Assembly: GCA_019359695.1 (NCBI GenBank)
Contig: JAHHGV010000043.1
Location: forward strand, 1-64,000
Reading direction: 5' to 3'
DNA from: Brasilonema angustatum HA4187-MV1
GTDB taxonomy: Bacteria > Cyanobacteriota > Cyanobacteriia > Cyanobacteriales > Nostocaceae
Length of the DNA stretch: 64,000 bases
The notes below the pieces were generated by a model that was given only the letters and a program-made list of their open reading frames with translations, did no database searches and was not told the DNA's origin. The position numbers and the translations under genes were made by a program. Below, one piece after another: positions 47,784-56,722 of this stretch (within the stretch, counting starts at the first letter, position 1; every line of letters starts with the position of its first letter).

Positions 47784-48716
47784 TTACAAATTAGATTTTA
47801 TTTTTCTCAGTTGATTCTTCAAATTCTCCAATGTTTGCTCCCACTGACTTTTCTTTGGTTTTTCTGGGAAAACTGCGGGTGGAAGTGCAGGATTAAGATT
47901 GCGATAATATTCCCAAATCTCCCAATAAGGGCAACCAGGTTCAATCCGAATACCAGCCCAGTGGAGATATTGTAGAGGTTGATTCACTAAAGGATCAATC
48001 AGTATATTTCCCTGAGTCTGAAAATGGTGACTTCCTCCCCAATTTCCTGGTGCTTTACCTTCTCTGCGGACAATGTTAAAGCGAGAAGGGATTCGCTTCA
48101 GGAGCATATAATTGATAATAGGTTGGTCGGAAGTTTTTTGGGAAAAATCGAAATATTCTGGATGTGCGGCGCACTCGGCGAAAGTTTCATATAAATCCTG
48201 TTCCGAGATAAGATTTTTCTTGGAACCCCAAAAACCACCATTGAAAATATCTTTGACTTCATCTTTGGTAAAGACTTTTTCTTCTAAAACTTTTGGTGTA
48301 AAGACATTCGTAATACCACCGGCGTGTTGATAATCACAACAAAGAAAATTGTATTGATTCAGATAATTCAGATTATCAATAATTTTTTCAAAGACAACTA
48401 TATCTGTATCTATGTACAAAAACTCATCAAAAGGTCCAAACCAACAAGCTTGCTTGCGAAATTGATTAGGACGAGCAAAAAACTTGTTTCCAAAAACTTC
48501 ATGTAATTTTATTGATAATCTATCAATAAAGTCTAAGTCTTCATAGATTTGTACTCCATAATATTTTCCGAGTGTATCTGCAATATTGTGATAATTCTCA
48601 TCATAAGGAATCATGACAATTGGTGTTTCTTTATCATGCAAACGGATGCTGTTGAGTAGTGCGATCGCATGATCAGTCACCTTATCATTAGCAATAATAT
48701 AAATTCCACGGTTCAT
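47784..48716 (-). CDS. Npun_R2821/R2823-type glycosyltransferase-like protein
   Basis: The 310-residue protein begins NRGIYIIANDKVTDHAIALL and has GPFDEFLYIDTDIVVFEKI, a DxD motif typical of GT-A enzymes that bind metal and nucleotide sugar. It also has FNGGFWGSKK and SDQPIINYMLL. It follows a close relative with a 10-base gap. I recall this family as cyanobacterial proteins named after Nostoc punctiforme. It is probably a sugar transferase in surface-glycan assembly; donor and acceptor are unknown. Confidence 0.8.
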   Translation of the reverse strand: MNRGIYIIANDKVTDHAIALLNSIRLHDKETPIVMIPYDENYHNIADTLGKYYGVQIYEDLDFIDRLSIKLHEVFGNKFFARPNQFRKQACWFGPFDEFLYIDTDIVVFEKIIDNLNYLNQYNFLCCDYQHAGGITNVFTPKVLEEKVFTKDEVKDIFNGGFWGSKKNLISEQDLYETFAECAAHPEYFDFSQKTSDQPIINYMLLKRIPSRFNIVRREGKAPGNWGGSHHFQTQGNILIDPLVNQPLQYLHWAGIRIEPGCPYWEIWEYYRNLNPALPPAVFPEKPKKSQWEQTLENLKNQLRKIKSNL

Positions 48717-48726
48717 TGAATAATCC

Positions 48727-49725
48727 TCAACCTGCTAATCCTAACTTTCGGAAAATACGTGTAGCTAAACTTGGCGGTGCATTGTAAGCTTTCGGCTTAC
48801 TGTTGAATTTTGGTCGCTTGTCTGGTTCATGTAGATAGCGATAATGCAAGAAAATTTCCCGGTAAGGAAAATCAATATTTTCTCCAGAACAAACGCGGCT
48901 AAACAACTGAGACGATAAACCGATATAGTGAATATAAGTTAACGGATGACCTTTGTCATACAAGATATTATCTCTGGCTTCAAAATGGGGAGAAGTTACG
49001 CAACAGCCGGTTTTTTCATTTTCAGGGAGATGATGGGCAAAATTATAGCTAGATATGCCTGACTTCATGACCATGTAGTTGAGAATAGTTTGGTCGGGAG
49101 CATTCATATATAAAATTTCGGCTTCATCTTGTTTCAGTTGTGATATAATTTCATTACGTTGTTCTTGATTAAAAAAATCCTTTTTACTTCCATACATACC
49201 CGCGCAAAAAATTTCATAATTTATGCGATCAAGCGGGAAAACATTTAACAAGTTATTCGACTTAACATTGTAGACATGAGTAGGATCTTTATATTGGAAA
49301 TCATAAACAACGAAGTCATTCTGATTTAACTGCTGAAAAATATAATCTAAAGAATTTAGGACTAGAATATCAGCATCGAAATAAATAAATTTATCAAACG
49401 GACCATCGAAGCCACAAAAACGACGATGCATTCCTAGGCGATAAACTCCCGAAATACCGTTTTGTTCCCAAGTTTGGAAAGCACTAGGATGAGTTTGCCA
49501 AATTTGGGTGGCGAAATCTTCCCAACGTGCAATAGCTGCTGTATCTGCAAAGATTTCTACATTGTTTCTGTTTTTGATTTCGTGTTTTACTTTTTCTAAG
49601 TTATTATCATAAGGAATGATACAAACTGGATAAGGTTTGCCGGCATTTGCTTCAATACTATTTAAGAAAGCTACTAACTGGTCAAAGACGATATCGTTAG
49701 CGAGTACGTAAATACCTTCAGTCAT
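48727..49725 (-). CDS. Npun_R2821/R2823-type glycosyltransferase-like protein, second copy
   Basis: The start was taken as the ATG at 49725 (TEGIYVLANDIVFDQLVAFL), because GGAG lies 7 bases upstream, rather than the ATG four codons earlier. The layout matches its neighbour: FDGPFDKFIYFDADILVLNS (DxD), FCAGMYGSKKDFFN, APDQTILNYMVMKSG and YIHYIGLSS. The two are diverged duplicates in tandem, and together with the GT10-like gene upstream they form one transcription unit. Confidence 0.8.
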   Translation of the reverse strand: MTEGIYVLANDIVFDQLVAFLNSIEANAGKPYPVCIIPYDNNLEKVKHEIKNRNNVEIFADTAAIARWEDFATQIWQTHPSAFQTWEQNGISGVYRLGMHRRFCGFDGPFDKFIYFDADILVLNSLDYIFQQLNQNDFVVYDFQYKDPTHVYNVKSNNLLNVFPLDRINYEIFCAGMYGSKKDFFNQEQRNEIISQLKQDEAEILYMNAPDQTILNYMVMKSGISSYNFAHHLPENEKTGCCVTSPHFEARDNILYDKGHPLTYIHYIGLSSQLFSRVCSGENIDFPYREIFLHYRYLHEPDKRPKFNSKPKAYNAPPSLATRIFRKLGLAG

Positions 49726-49758
49726 CCAAGTCTCCACATATTTCCATATTTGCCGTCA

Positions 49759-50730
49759 TCATGAACAATTTTTAACGTAATCCGAGAGCCAATTTAACAA
49801 GTTTAACTTATGTAAAATAATTTGTCTGGCTTCGGCGATCGCACTCTTGGCTGCATACCAAGCATCAGTTGTTGCTGTAACTTCTTGAATGTAAAGAAGT
49901 CCTTTTTCATCCAAACTTGGTAATTTCAAAAAACTACCAGGAGGTAATAATTTCTCTGCGGCAGTTCCCCCATAATAAATTGGCAAACACCAAGCTAGCA
50001 AAGCATCCCATAACTTCTCACTTACATACCAGTTATTTTCAGCATAGTTTTCAATTGACAAGTTATAATAGTATGGAGCCATACCATACCATTTGTTGCT
50101 CAATTCTCCGCCTCCTTGTGCCCATTCTGGCAAGCCACGACCATATAAATCAAACTTCAATTCGCTGTTTCGTAGCAGTTTTAAAAATTCCAAGCGCTGG
50201 CGATGGTTAACTGTACGACTAATACCAGATGTCACCCAACTACATGGTCTAACTTTTTCTGGTGGTGGCATATCATTCAACTCACGAAATGAGTTAGAAT
50301 AATACCAAATAGCAGGCATATAATTCGGCGTGGGGGCAAAATCATCTGGTCCAGAAATATAACCGCAGTGCGCTTGAGCCTGTTGATAAAATTTTTGATT
50401 CAATTCAACCACTTCATCTAAAGGTGGTTCTCGCAACAGATAAATGACTCGCTCTTTAGGAATTTTTATAAGTTTATTTTGTAGCGTTTGCTGTGCCTTT
50501 TCGTATTCAAGTTGTGCCTTTTTATTTTTCCAAAACCACAACTGCTTTTGCGGTGGTTCCGGAAAAGACGTGTAGTTATACATTAATAAAAAATCTGGTT
50601 TGGGGGCTGTAGAATGGATTTGAATATCACCCCAGACACCAAAGGGATGAGGAGTTTGTTGCCATAGCCAATCTGGTTTTTGATCTAAACCAGGATAGCT
50701 GCTGATCATGCCGACTGTTTTGATGCTCAT
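49759..50730 (-). CDS. GT10-like (fucosyltransferase-type) glycosyltransferase
   Basis: The C-terminal half carries the GT10 signature ENYAENNWYVSEKLWDALLA followed by WCLPIYYGG, and upstream KFDLYGRGLPEWAQ. The N-terminal half (KPDFLLMYNYTSFPEPPQKQ) is less conserved. GT10 enzymes transfer fucose or a similar deoxysugar. The 323 residues is normal. It is the first of three minus-strand glycosyltransferase genes (spacings 33 and 10 bases). Confidence 0.8.
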   Translation of the reverse strand: MSIKTVGMISSYPGLDQKPDWLWQQTPHPFGVWGDIQIHSTAPKPDFLLMYNYTSFPEPPQKQLWFWKNKKAQLEYEKAQQTLQNKLIKIPKERVIYLLREPPLDEVVELNQKFYQQAQAHCGYISGPDDFAPTPNYMPAIWYYSNSFRELNDMPPPEKVRPCSWVTSGISRTVNHRQRLEFLKLLRNSELKFDLYGRGLPEWAQGGGELSNKWYGMAPYYYNLSIENYAENNWYVSEKLWDALLAWCLPIYYGGTAAEKLLPPGSFLKLPSLDEKGLLYIQEVTATTDAWYAAKSAIAEARQIILHKLNLLNWLSDYVKNCS

Positions 50731-50923
50731 TTTTCATTAATTTGTGGATGATGAAGAGAGAGAATAGGGAGATGCACAGGGCAAACGTATCAATTTTATT
50801 TAGCCACTCGTAGCAGAATGGAAAAAAGATGCCAATACTTACTAAGTGTACTCCACAGTCTTTGATTCAGCATTCAAACAGTCGCACACGTACGGCTATA
50901 CAGAGGAAACCCACCTGCGTGGG

Positions 50924-51333
50924 TTAAACGCGATCGCCAAACTCACTTTCCAGCAACTGTTGTATTTGTTCTTGCAAAGGCTGAACTTTATTCTGCACAA
51001 TATCCCAAATAATTTCGTTTTCAACCTGGAAATAAGTGTGAGCTAGAATATCTCTTAAACCCGCAATTTTTCGCCACTCAACTTCAGGCGCAGACTCCCG
51101 CATTTCCACAGGAATATTTTTCACTGCTTCTCCAATGATTTGAAGGTTACGCGCAACCGCATCAAATGTCTTCTCATCCACGATAAATTGCTCGAAAGTT
51201 ATGCCTTGGGTGTAACGTAATACCCTCCGGGTTCGCCAGTCGCCTGCGGAGGGAAACCCTCCCGCAGCGCTGGTCTCACCTTTGCACAGCAACCAACAAT
51301 GTCCTCTAAATAAAAACGAATATTACGCGACAC
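50924..51333 (-). pseudogene. hepT: HepT toxin (DUF86 HEPN family) broken by a 56-bp insertion
   Basis: HepT is the HEPN RNase-type toxin paired with MntA. The N-terminus is coded from a GTG at 51333 ([18 protein letters not shown]). The rest continues in another frame as [28 protein letters not shown] and [17 protein letters not shown], which includes the HEPN RxxxxH-type site (R..LAHTYF region). Between them, at 51221-51276, lies a repeat whose 56 bases shift the frame. Removing those bases joins AKV to LRYTQG, as in intact family members. It overlaps mntA by 11 bases. Confidence 0.85.
51221..51276. mobile_element. 56-bp repeat inserted into hepT
   Basis: TACCCTCCGGGTTCGCCAGT through the imperfect palindrome TGCGGAGGGAAACCCTCCCG to GCAGCGCTGGTCT. 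The sequence belongs to the short palindromic repeats common in Nostocales genomes. Boundaries were inferred by restoring the HepT reading frame. Confidence 0.65.
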
Positions 51334-51637
51334 GAATTGCCTCTTTTTCAACAACATCACGGATTGAAGGCTTCAGCGTTAAGCGTAGCTCTGCCGTAGG
51401 CAATCGCCAACTGACTAAATCAACCTGAGTTCCAAGTTGATCTTCGAGATAAAATTTGATTTCCATATAGCGATCAAAGGTGAGTGGCGGTTCAAGTTCA
51501 ACCAGGATATCAACGTCACTGTCAGATCGAGCTTCATCTCGTGCGACAGAACCAAAAATCGATAGCGATCGAACACCAAAGTTCTTCAAAACAGTCCAAT
51601 GCTGTTGCAAAATTGTTAATACTTCGTCACGTCGCAT
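51323..51637 (-). CDS. mntA: MntA-type nucleotidyltransferase antitoxin
   Basis: The 104-residue minimal nucleotidyltransferase has the signature SIFGSVARDEARSDSDVDIL, with the catalytic acids of GSx10DxD, and a later acidic strand (TQVDLVSW). MntA enzymes block HepT by AMPylation. The gene is intact although its toxin is not. It precedes hepT and overlaps it, the standard order. Confidence 0.88.
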   Translation of the reverse strand: MRRDEVLTILQQHWTVLKNFGVRSLSIFGSVARDEARSDSDVDILVELEPPLTFDRYMEIKFYLEDQLGTQVDLVSWRLPTAELRLTLKPSIRDVVEKEAIRVA

Positions 51638-51680
51638 ATCCTTGCCTTTGAGGAAATTTAACTGTTTGTGATTCTATTTT

Positions 51681-51747
51681 AGGGAACTCTTAACGCTTAA
51701 CATAAACTATACCTAGCCGTTAAAAAATATGCGGAGGAATTCTATAG
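51681..51747. repeat. Partial copy of the MITE-like repeat, copy 4
   Basis: Only the right half is kept. CATAAACTATACCTAGCCGT and TGCGGAGGAATTCTATAG match the end of copy 1 (18240-18283). Confidence 0.55.
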
Positions 51748-52959
51748 CTAAGCAATAAGTGGAGGACGAAGAGATTCATCAACATAACTCAAAATTTTTG
51801 CGGCTCGATTTTCCCAAGAAAACTGCTTCACAAAGTTGATAATATCTTGATAGCCTTCGGCTTTCCTTGGATGAGTTTTTAAAACCTGCGCGATCGCTTC
51901 AGCAAATTTGTTAGGACTATCTGGTTCGCACCAAGCAGCGACAGCGTTAGTATTCTTAAACTCTACTAAAGAGGGAATTTCTGTTGCGACTATGGGATTT
52001 CCAGAAGTTAAGTAATCAAACAGCTTTAGGGGAGATGTGAATGTTGCAGCTTGTCCGGAACAATGGGGATGAGCTAAGATATCAGCGGCTTGTAGCAAAG
52101 ATGGTAAATCCTGGTGCAAGAGATACCCTAAGAATGTAATATTGTTAACTTGCTTTTCTTTAGCTAATTGCTGATAAAGTGCAACTTCTTTTTCATCACC
52201 ACCTGCACAGACAATTTGAATATTTGGCATGAGTGCAGCAACATCAACGAGGATATCGATACCTTTAAATTTTCTTAATGCTCCTGCATAAACGACTAAA
52301 TATGAACGTTCATCTTTGAGAAATTTTTTGCGCCATTCTGCTACTTTTTCTGGCTGTCTAATCAGAAACGAGGAATTGTAACCATTGTGCTGCGTTATTA
52401 CTTTTTCTGCTGGCATTCCATGTTGTATCATGTTTTCTCGGACTGTATCAGTAACTGTGACAGCTACTTGAAACAGTGGATGATTAACAATTTCTGGTTC
52501 AAATTCCTTATCTTCGTAATGGTGATGTTCGTAAATTGCTGGTACACCATTTTTAACTGCTGCTTTGATGAAATTCCAGTTCCAAGCGTGGACAAGTTTG
52601 GTAGTCGAAAGGATATGGAACGGAAAATAATATTTTGTGGCAATGGTGTTAGAGTCGGTGAATTTGCTTTTGATATAATCAATAGGCCAAGGCATGGGTA
52701 GAGGAGCAACTTTGAGCTTTTGCTGGATGTTGTAGTATTTGATGAGTGCTTCTGGTGTTTTCCTTGGTTGAAATGGACGAGCTAAATGAATTGGGTTGAA
52801 AGCTGCTAATCCTTTGCGAGGATATGCCAAAACTGATGAGTACCCTAAGTTTGCTGCTGCGTTTGCCGCGTTAGCAGATACTATAATATGAGCTTCTGGT
52901 TTGGGTATCTCTTCTGTTACAAAGAAGACGTAGTTTTTCAGAAGAGTCGTATTTTTCAT
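51748..52959 (-). CDS. GT4-family glycosyltransferase
   Basis: A GT-B enzyme of 403 residues. The C-terminal Rossmann half has VVYAGALRKFKGIDILVDVA, NITFLGYLLHQDLPSLLQAA, the acceptor/donor loop FTSPLKLFDYLTSGNPIVAT (the EX7E-like region) and WCEPDSPNKFAEAI. The N-terminal half contains AVTVTDTVRENMIQHG. It retains sugars from a nucleotide donor on a growing surface glycan. The ABC exporter gene ends 4 bases upstream, so they are probably co-transcribed. Confidence 0.9.
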   Translation of the reverse strand: MKNTTLLKNYVFFVTEEIPKPEAHIIVSANAANAAANLGYSSVLAYPRKGLAAFNPIHLARPFQPRKTPEALIKYYNIQQKLKVAPLPMPWPIDYIKSKFTDSNTIATKYYFPFHILSTTKLVHAWNWNFIKAAVKNGVPAIYEHHHYEDKEFEPEIVNHPLFQVAVTVTDTVRENMIQHGMPAEKVITQHNGYNSSFLIRQPEKVAEWRKKFLKDERSYLVVYAGALRKFKGIDILVDVAALMPNIQIVCAGGDEKEVALYQQLAKEKQVNNITFLGYLLHQDLPSLLQAADILAHPHCSGQAATFTSPLKLFDYLTSGNPIVATEIPSLVEFKNTNAVAAWCEPDSPNKFAEAIAQVLKTHPRKAEGYQDIINFVKQFSWENRAAKILSYVDESLRPPLIA

Positions 52960-52963
52960 GATT

Positions 52964-55207
52964 TTAAACTTTAAGGTTATCGTCGAAATGATCTAATTTT
53001 TCTAGCAGATGCGTGAGCGCTTGATAAGCTTCCTGGATAAATTTCTGTTGGCTTAGAGGCGTATTTCTCGAATCATTGGCTAGGGAGTTTAGAGAGCTAA
53101 GTATAGGATCAAGAGTCATCCGAAACTGATTGCAGATAACTATCAAATTTTGATTGAGGGTGGCGAAGCTGTGATTTGGCTGTGTGCCTGATAAAGCCCA
53201 GTTCGTTTGTAGGTGAACAATATCTTCAAAAACATCAATGCTGTTGAGAACTTTTAAGCCTGATTTGTAGGATTCTTCTATAAATTTATTTGGCTGTTGA
53301 GGATTGTTTTGTCTATTATCAAGTAGTACGCGCAAAGAACCAATCATAGACTGAAGCCGCGTGCGAATTTCATCAGAGATACGGATTAAGTTTTGCTGGC
53401 GTTTGGTAGCTGTTTCCACTTTATCGGCAAATTGCATTGCGTACAAACGCGAGTAGTAACCACCCTTTTGTAAGAGTTCTTCATGGGTTCCCACCTCCAC
53501 CACACTTCCTTGATCCAAAACAGCAATTTGATCCGCTTTTTGCACTGTGGAAAGGCGGTGAGCAATGACTAATGTTGTGCGATCGCGACTGAGGTTATCT
53601 ATAGCTTCTTGCACCAAACGTTCGGAAACAGTATCTAAAGCGCTCGTGGCTTCATCTAAAATCAAAATTTCTGGATTTTGTAGTAAAGCACGTGCGATCG
53701 CAAGGCGTTGTCTTTGTCCTCCAGACAACATCACACCGCGATCACCAATGATAGTTTTAAATCCCTGAGGCAATTTGCTGATAAACTCATAAGCATTTGC
53801 CTGCTTTGCTGCGGTGATAATTTCCTCTTTGGTTGCTGATTGACGTCCGTATGCAATGTTATTCCACACTGAGTCATTAAAAAGGAAAGTATCTTGACTG
53901 ACAATTCCCATCACCTGTCGTAGTGAGAGCAAGTCGAAATCACGCAAATCGATGTCATCGATGGTAATACAACCAGATGTCGGATCATAAAATCTGGGTA
54001 ACAGATCTGCCAATGTTGATTTTCCTGCACCAGAACCGCCTACCAATGCCAGTGTCGTACCTTGCGCTAAGTATAAATCTACATCTTTGAGTACCTGTTT
54101 TTCATGATCAGGATAGGAAAAGCAAACCGATTGAAAACCCACTCCCTTATTTAATTTTGTGTAAACAATTGAACCGTTACTCATTAACGGCTTATTCTCC
54201 CAGCTTAAAAAATCATTAACTATGTCTACACTGGTAGCAGTACTTGCAAAACTACTGCGAAGAGTATTTAACTGAGAAATAAACGGTAGCAGTCGTAGTA
54301 ATACCAATAAATATGTTAGTAGTACTGTTGAAAGCGAGACAATTTGGTTTACAAAGAAGGTGCGACTCAAAAAGACAATCAGTATGATAGCTGTCACGCC
54401 CATGACTTCACTCAGTGGTGCGATCGCCTCCGAATAAACCTGAGACTGAAAATCAGCTTTTTCGCGAGCGTGAATGAGTTTCCGAATACGTTGATATTCT
54501 CTTTGTTCACTACCTGTTGCTTTAACTAGACGAATTCCATTGAGAGTTTCTAGTATCGCGATCGAATAGGCTCTCGACATATCACTGAGCTGCTTGCCAA
54601 ACTGTTTGGCACGGCTTATAGCATACTGATTTATTAACGTGACTAAAGACAGCAAAACCGTAGCAGCGATCGTTAATTGCCAGGAAATTGACAGTAGTAT
54701 CCCAACAAAAACTAGAATTGTAATCCCTAAGATCATTAACTTAATCGTATTACCTACAGCACTGGCTGCACGGCTAATTTCTCCGCCAAGACTGTTGATT
54801 ATGTCACCAACTTTCATCTTGGTGTAATAAGATAAATCAATTTGTAGCAATAAAATTAAGCCAGTCTCGCGCATATCCGAAGTGACTTTGCGCGTTAAGG
54901 TACTAGATGCTAAAGTACTAGCGTACGTCGCTAGATTTTTTAACAGAATCGTAAAGATAATTGTCCCCGCCATCACTCCTAATAGGTAATTTTCGGGAAT
55001 ATTATCAAACGGAGACATCAGTTTTTTGAGAATAGGAGGAGCACCACTGAAATCTACTGATTGTCCCACTATTCTTAAAATTACTGGAACAATCAGAGCA
55101 GTACTAACACCATTAAATAAAGCTCCAGAAAATCCTAACAATATTGTCAGGAAAGTCAATATTGGATATGGTTTAGCAAATCTTACTAGTAGTTTGCTGG
55201 TAGACAT
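52964..55207 (-). CDS. ABC exporter (MsbA-like) with a C-terminal pseudo-kinase-dimerisation tail
   Basis: It is a half-transporter with six membrane segments (about 18-320) fused to an ATPase. Walker A (GGSGAGKSTLADL), the signature LSGGQRQRLAIARALL, Walker B (EILILDEATSALD) and the H-loop (IAHRLS) are all present. The family exports lipids or lipid-linked glycans, which fits the surrounding transferases. Unusually, about 155 residues follow the ATPase. They contain two helical hairpins (about 611-662 and 695-742) resembling the HisKA dimerisation region of cyanobacterial kinases, but without the histidine. Confidence 0.9.
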   Translation of the reverse strand: MSTSKLLVRFAKPYPILTFLTILLGFSGALFNGVSTALIVPVILRIVGQSVDFSGAPPILKKLMSPFDNIPENYLLGVMAGTIIFTILLKNLATYASTLASSTLTRKVTSDMRETGLILLLQIDLSYYTKMKVGDIINSLGGEISRAASAVGNTIKLMILGITILVFVGILLSISWQLTIAATVLLSLVTLINQYAISRAKQFGKQLSDMSRAYSIAILETLNGIRLVKATGSEQREYQRIRKLIHAREKADFQSQVYSEAIAPLSEVMGVTAIILIVFLSRTFFVNQIVSLSTVLLTYLLVLLRLLPFISQLNTLRSSFASTATSVDIVNDFLSWENKPLMSNGSIVYTKLNKGVGFQSVCFSYPDHEKQVLKDVDLYLAQGTTLALVGGSGAGKSTLADLLPRFYDPTSGCITIDDIDLRDFDLLSLRQVMGIVSQDTFLFNDSVWNNIAYGRQSATKEEIITAAKQANAYEFISKLPQGFKTIIGDRGVMLSGGQRQRLAIARALLQNPEILILDEATSALDTVSERLVQEAIDNLSRDRTTLVIAHRLSTVQKADQIAVLDQGSVVEVGTHEELLQKGGYYSRLYAMQFADKVETATKRQQNLIRISDEIRTRLQSMIGSLRVLLDNRQNNPQQPNKFIEESYKSGLKVLNSIDVFEDIVHLQTNWALSGTQPNHSFATLNQNLIVICNQFRMTLDPILSSLNSLANDSRNTPLSQQKFIQEAYQALTHLLEKLDHFDDNLKV

Positions 55208-55555
55208 TGGGGATTTGTCTCACAATTTACTTTTGATTAACAGAATTCATAAAGAAATCACAATAAATAATTTTTGTCTTTCTGTTTTAGACAAATACAG
55301 ATACTCCTTTCAAGAAACACAGGGGTGTAGGGGAGCCACTGCCGTGCGCGGGTTAAGCGCGTTGAGGCATGTGGCGTGAGCCAGTACTTGATGAGGGTTT
55401 CCCGACAGAGGTATCTGGCGTGTGTAAGGGAAAAAGGTGTTTCTTTCTTTCATATTTTGCTGGCTGCGAAGCCGCTAGTTGGAGGCTCATATCTTATTTT
55501 GAGCGTCAGTGAAATTTGATAAATTCACCCTGGCAAAATCACACATTATAAATAC
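55208..55555. other. Intergenic region with repeat fragments
   Basis: No gene. GCGCGGGTTAAGCGCGTTGA and GGTTTCCCGACAGAGGTATC at 55346-55425 are of the style of dispersed cyanobacterial repeats. It separates two halves of the minus-strand glycan block. Confidence 0.4.
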
Positions 55556-56707
55556 TCATAACTGAGCAATTACGGACTCTAAGGTAGACGCCATAGTCTC
55601 AAGGCTATATTTGTTTATACACCTTTCTCTTGCCTTGAAACCTCGCTCATTTGCTGACTCTAAATTCTCAAATATAAAATCAATTTGCTCTGCAATTTGT
55701 TCTGGAGAACTAGGAGCAACCAAATAACCAGTTTCGCTTAAAATTTCTGGAATATCTCCAACTCTAGTTGATAATACGGGTTTAGCCATTGCCATTCCAT
55801 CTGTTAATTTTAGGGGGAATTGGGCACGAGCGATGATTGTATCTCGCTGAGGAACAACCACAATATGAGCCGCTGCTACAACCTCAGGCATAACCTCCAC
55901 AGGGCATTTGGGCAACTTGATAATCCAACGCCCCCATCTTTGAATGAGTTTATCATCATAATCATCATAAGGACTGCCACCGACAATCACTAGTCTTAAA
56001 TCCGACTGGTTTAACCGATCCAACGCCATCAAGACATCTTCAACACCTTTATGTGGTCGTGGTGCACCTGGAAACATTAAAATACGATAGTCATCAAGAT
56101 CATAACGAATTCGGCTAGCCTTTGAATCATAGATACTAGGGTCGAACATAGCAGTATCTTTACCATTAGGCAGATAAATACCGCCAAAACGTTCTTGGAG
56201 AAACTGAGTATCTATTGTTACGGCATCAGCCTTTCGTACTAAACTTTCCATCCATTGTATATAAAGTGGATGATCGGGAAATCTTAATGCACCATCTTTC
56301 TTTAAAATATCCCTGGCAAATTGCTTCAGACTGGGACGATACTTCCACTCCATACCTCCATACCAGCTTAATTCCCAGTCATCCATATCCAAAAGCAAAG
56401 GACGACGGCTGCTGATTTTTTTCAGTAAAGACAAACCAAAACTCGTAACCTTTGGTTTGACTGCATAAATAATATCTCCATCTATTTTTTCTAAAACTTG
56501 CCGACTGTAGCTCAAAAACTCAGGATAGTTTTTTCCAGGAACAGAAACAATCTTGATCCCATTGGGAGGAATTGCATAAAGTTCTTTTCCAAAAAGAAAA
56601 CCGATAATTTCTACCTCATGATTAAGCTTTTTGAGTACTTGTGCTAGCAAAAAGGCACGAACACTCCCACCACCGCTTAAATCACTAACAATTAATGAAA
56701 ATTTCAT
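55556..56707 (-). CDS. GT4-family glycosyltransferase
   Basis: A GT-B fold of 383 residues with an N-terminal glycine-rich loop (SDLSGGGSVRAFLLAQVLKK), a GT4 core (LMFPGAPRPHKGVEDVLMAL, LRLVIVGGSPYDDYD), the EX7E-like segment (ARAQFPLKLTDGMAMAKPVL) and GDIPEILSETGYLVAPSSPE. It probably acts on a lipid-linked or polymer glycan. It is followed downstream by the ABC exporter and another GT4, and preceded 15 bases upstream by a GT2, so all are one block. Confidence 0.9.
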   Translation of the reverse strand: MKFSLIVSDLSGGGSVRAFLLAQVLKKLNHEVEIIGFLFGKELYAIPPNGIKIVSVPGKNYPEFLSYSRQVLEKIDGDIIYAVKPKVTSFGLSLLKKISSRRPLLLDMDDWELSWYGGMEWKYRPSLKQFARDILKKDGALRFPDHPLYIQWMESLVRKADAVTIDTQFLQERFGGIYLPNGKDTAMFDPSIYDSKASRIRYDLDDYRILMFPGAPRPHKGVEDVLMALDRLNQSDLRLVIVGGSPYDDYDDKLIQRWGRWIIKLPKCPVEVMPEVVAAAHIVVVPQRDTIIARAQFPLKLTDGMAMAKPVLSTRVGDIPEILSETGYLVAPSSPEQIAEQIDFIFENLESANERGFKARERCINKYSLETMASTLESVIAQL

Positions 56708-56722
56708 AATTATTATTTTTTA

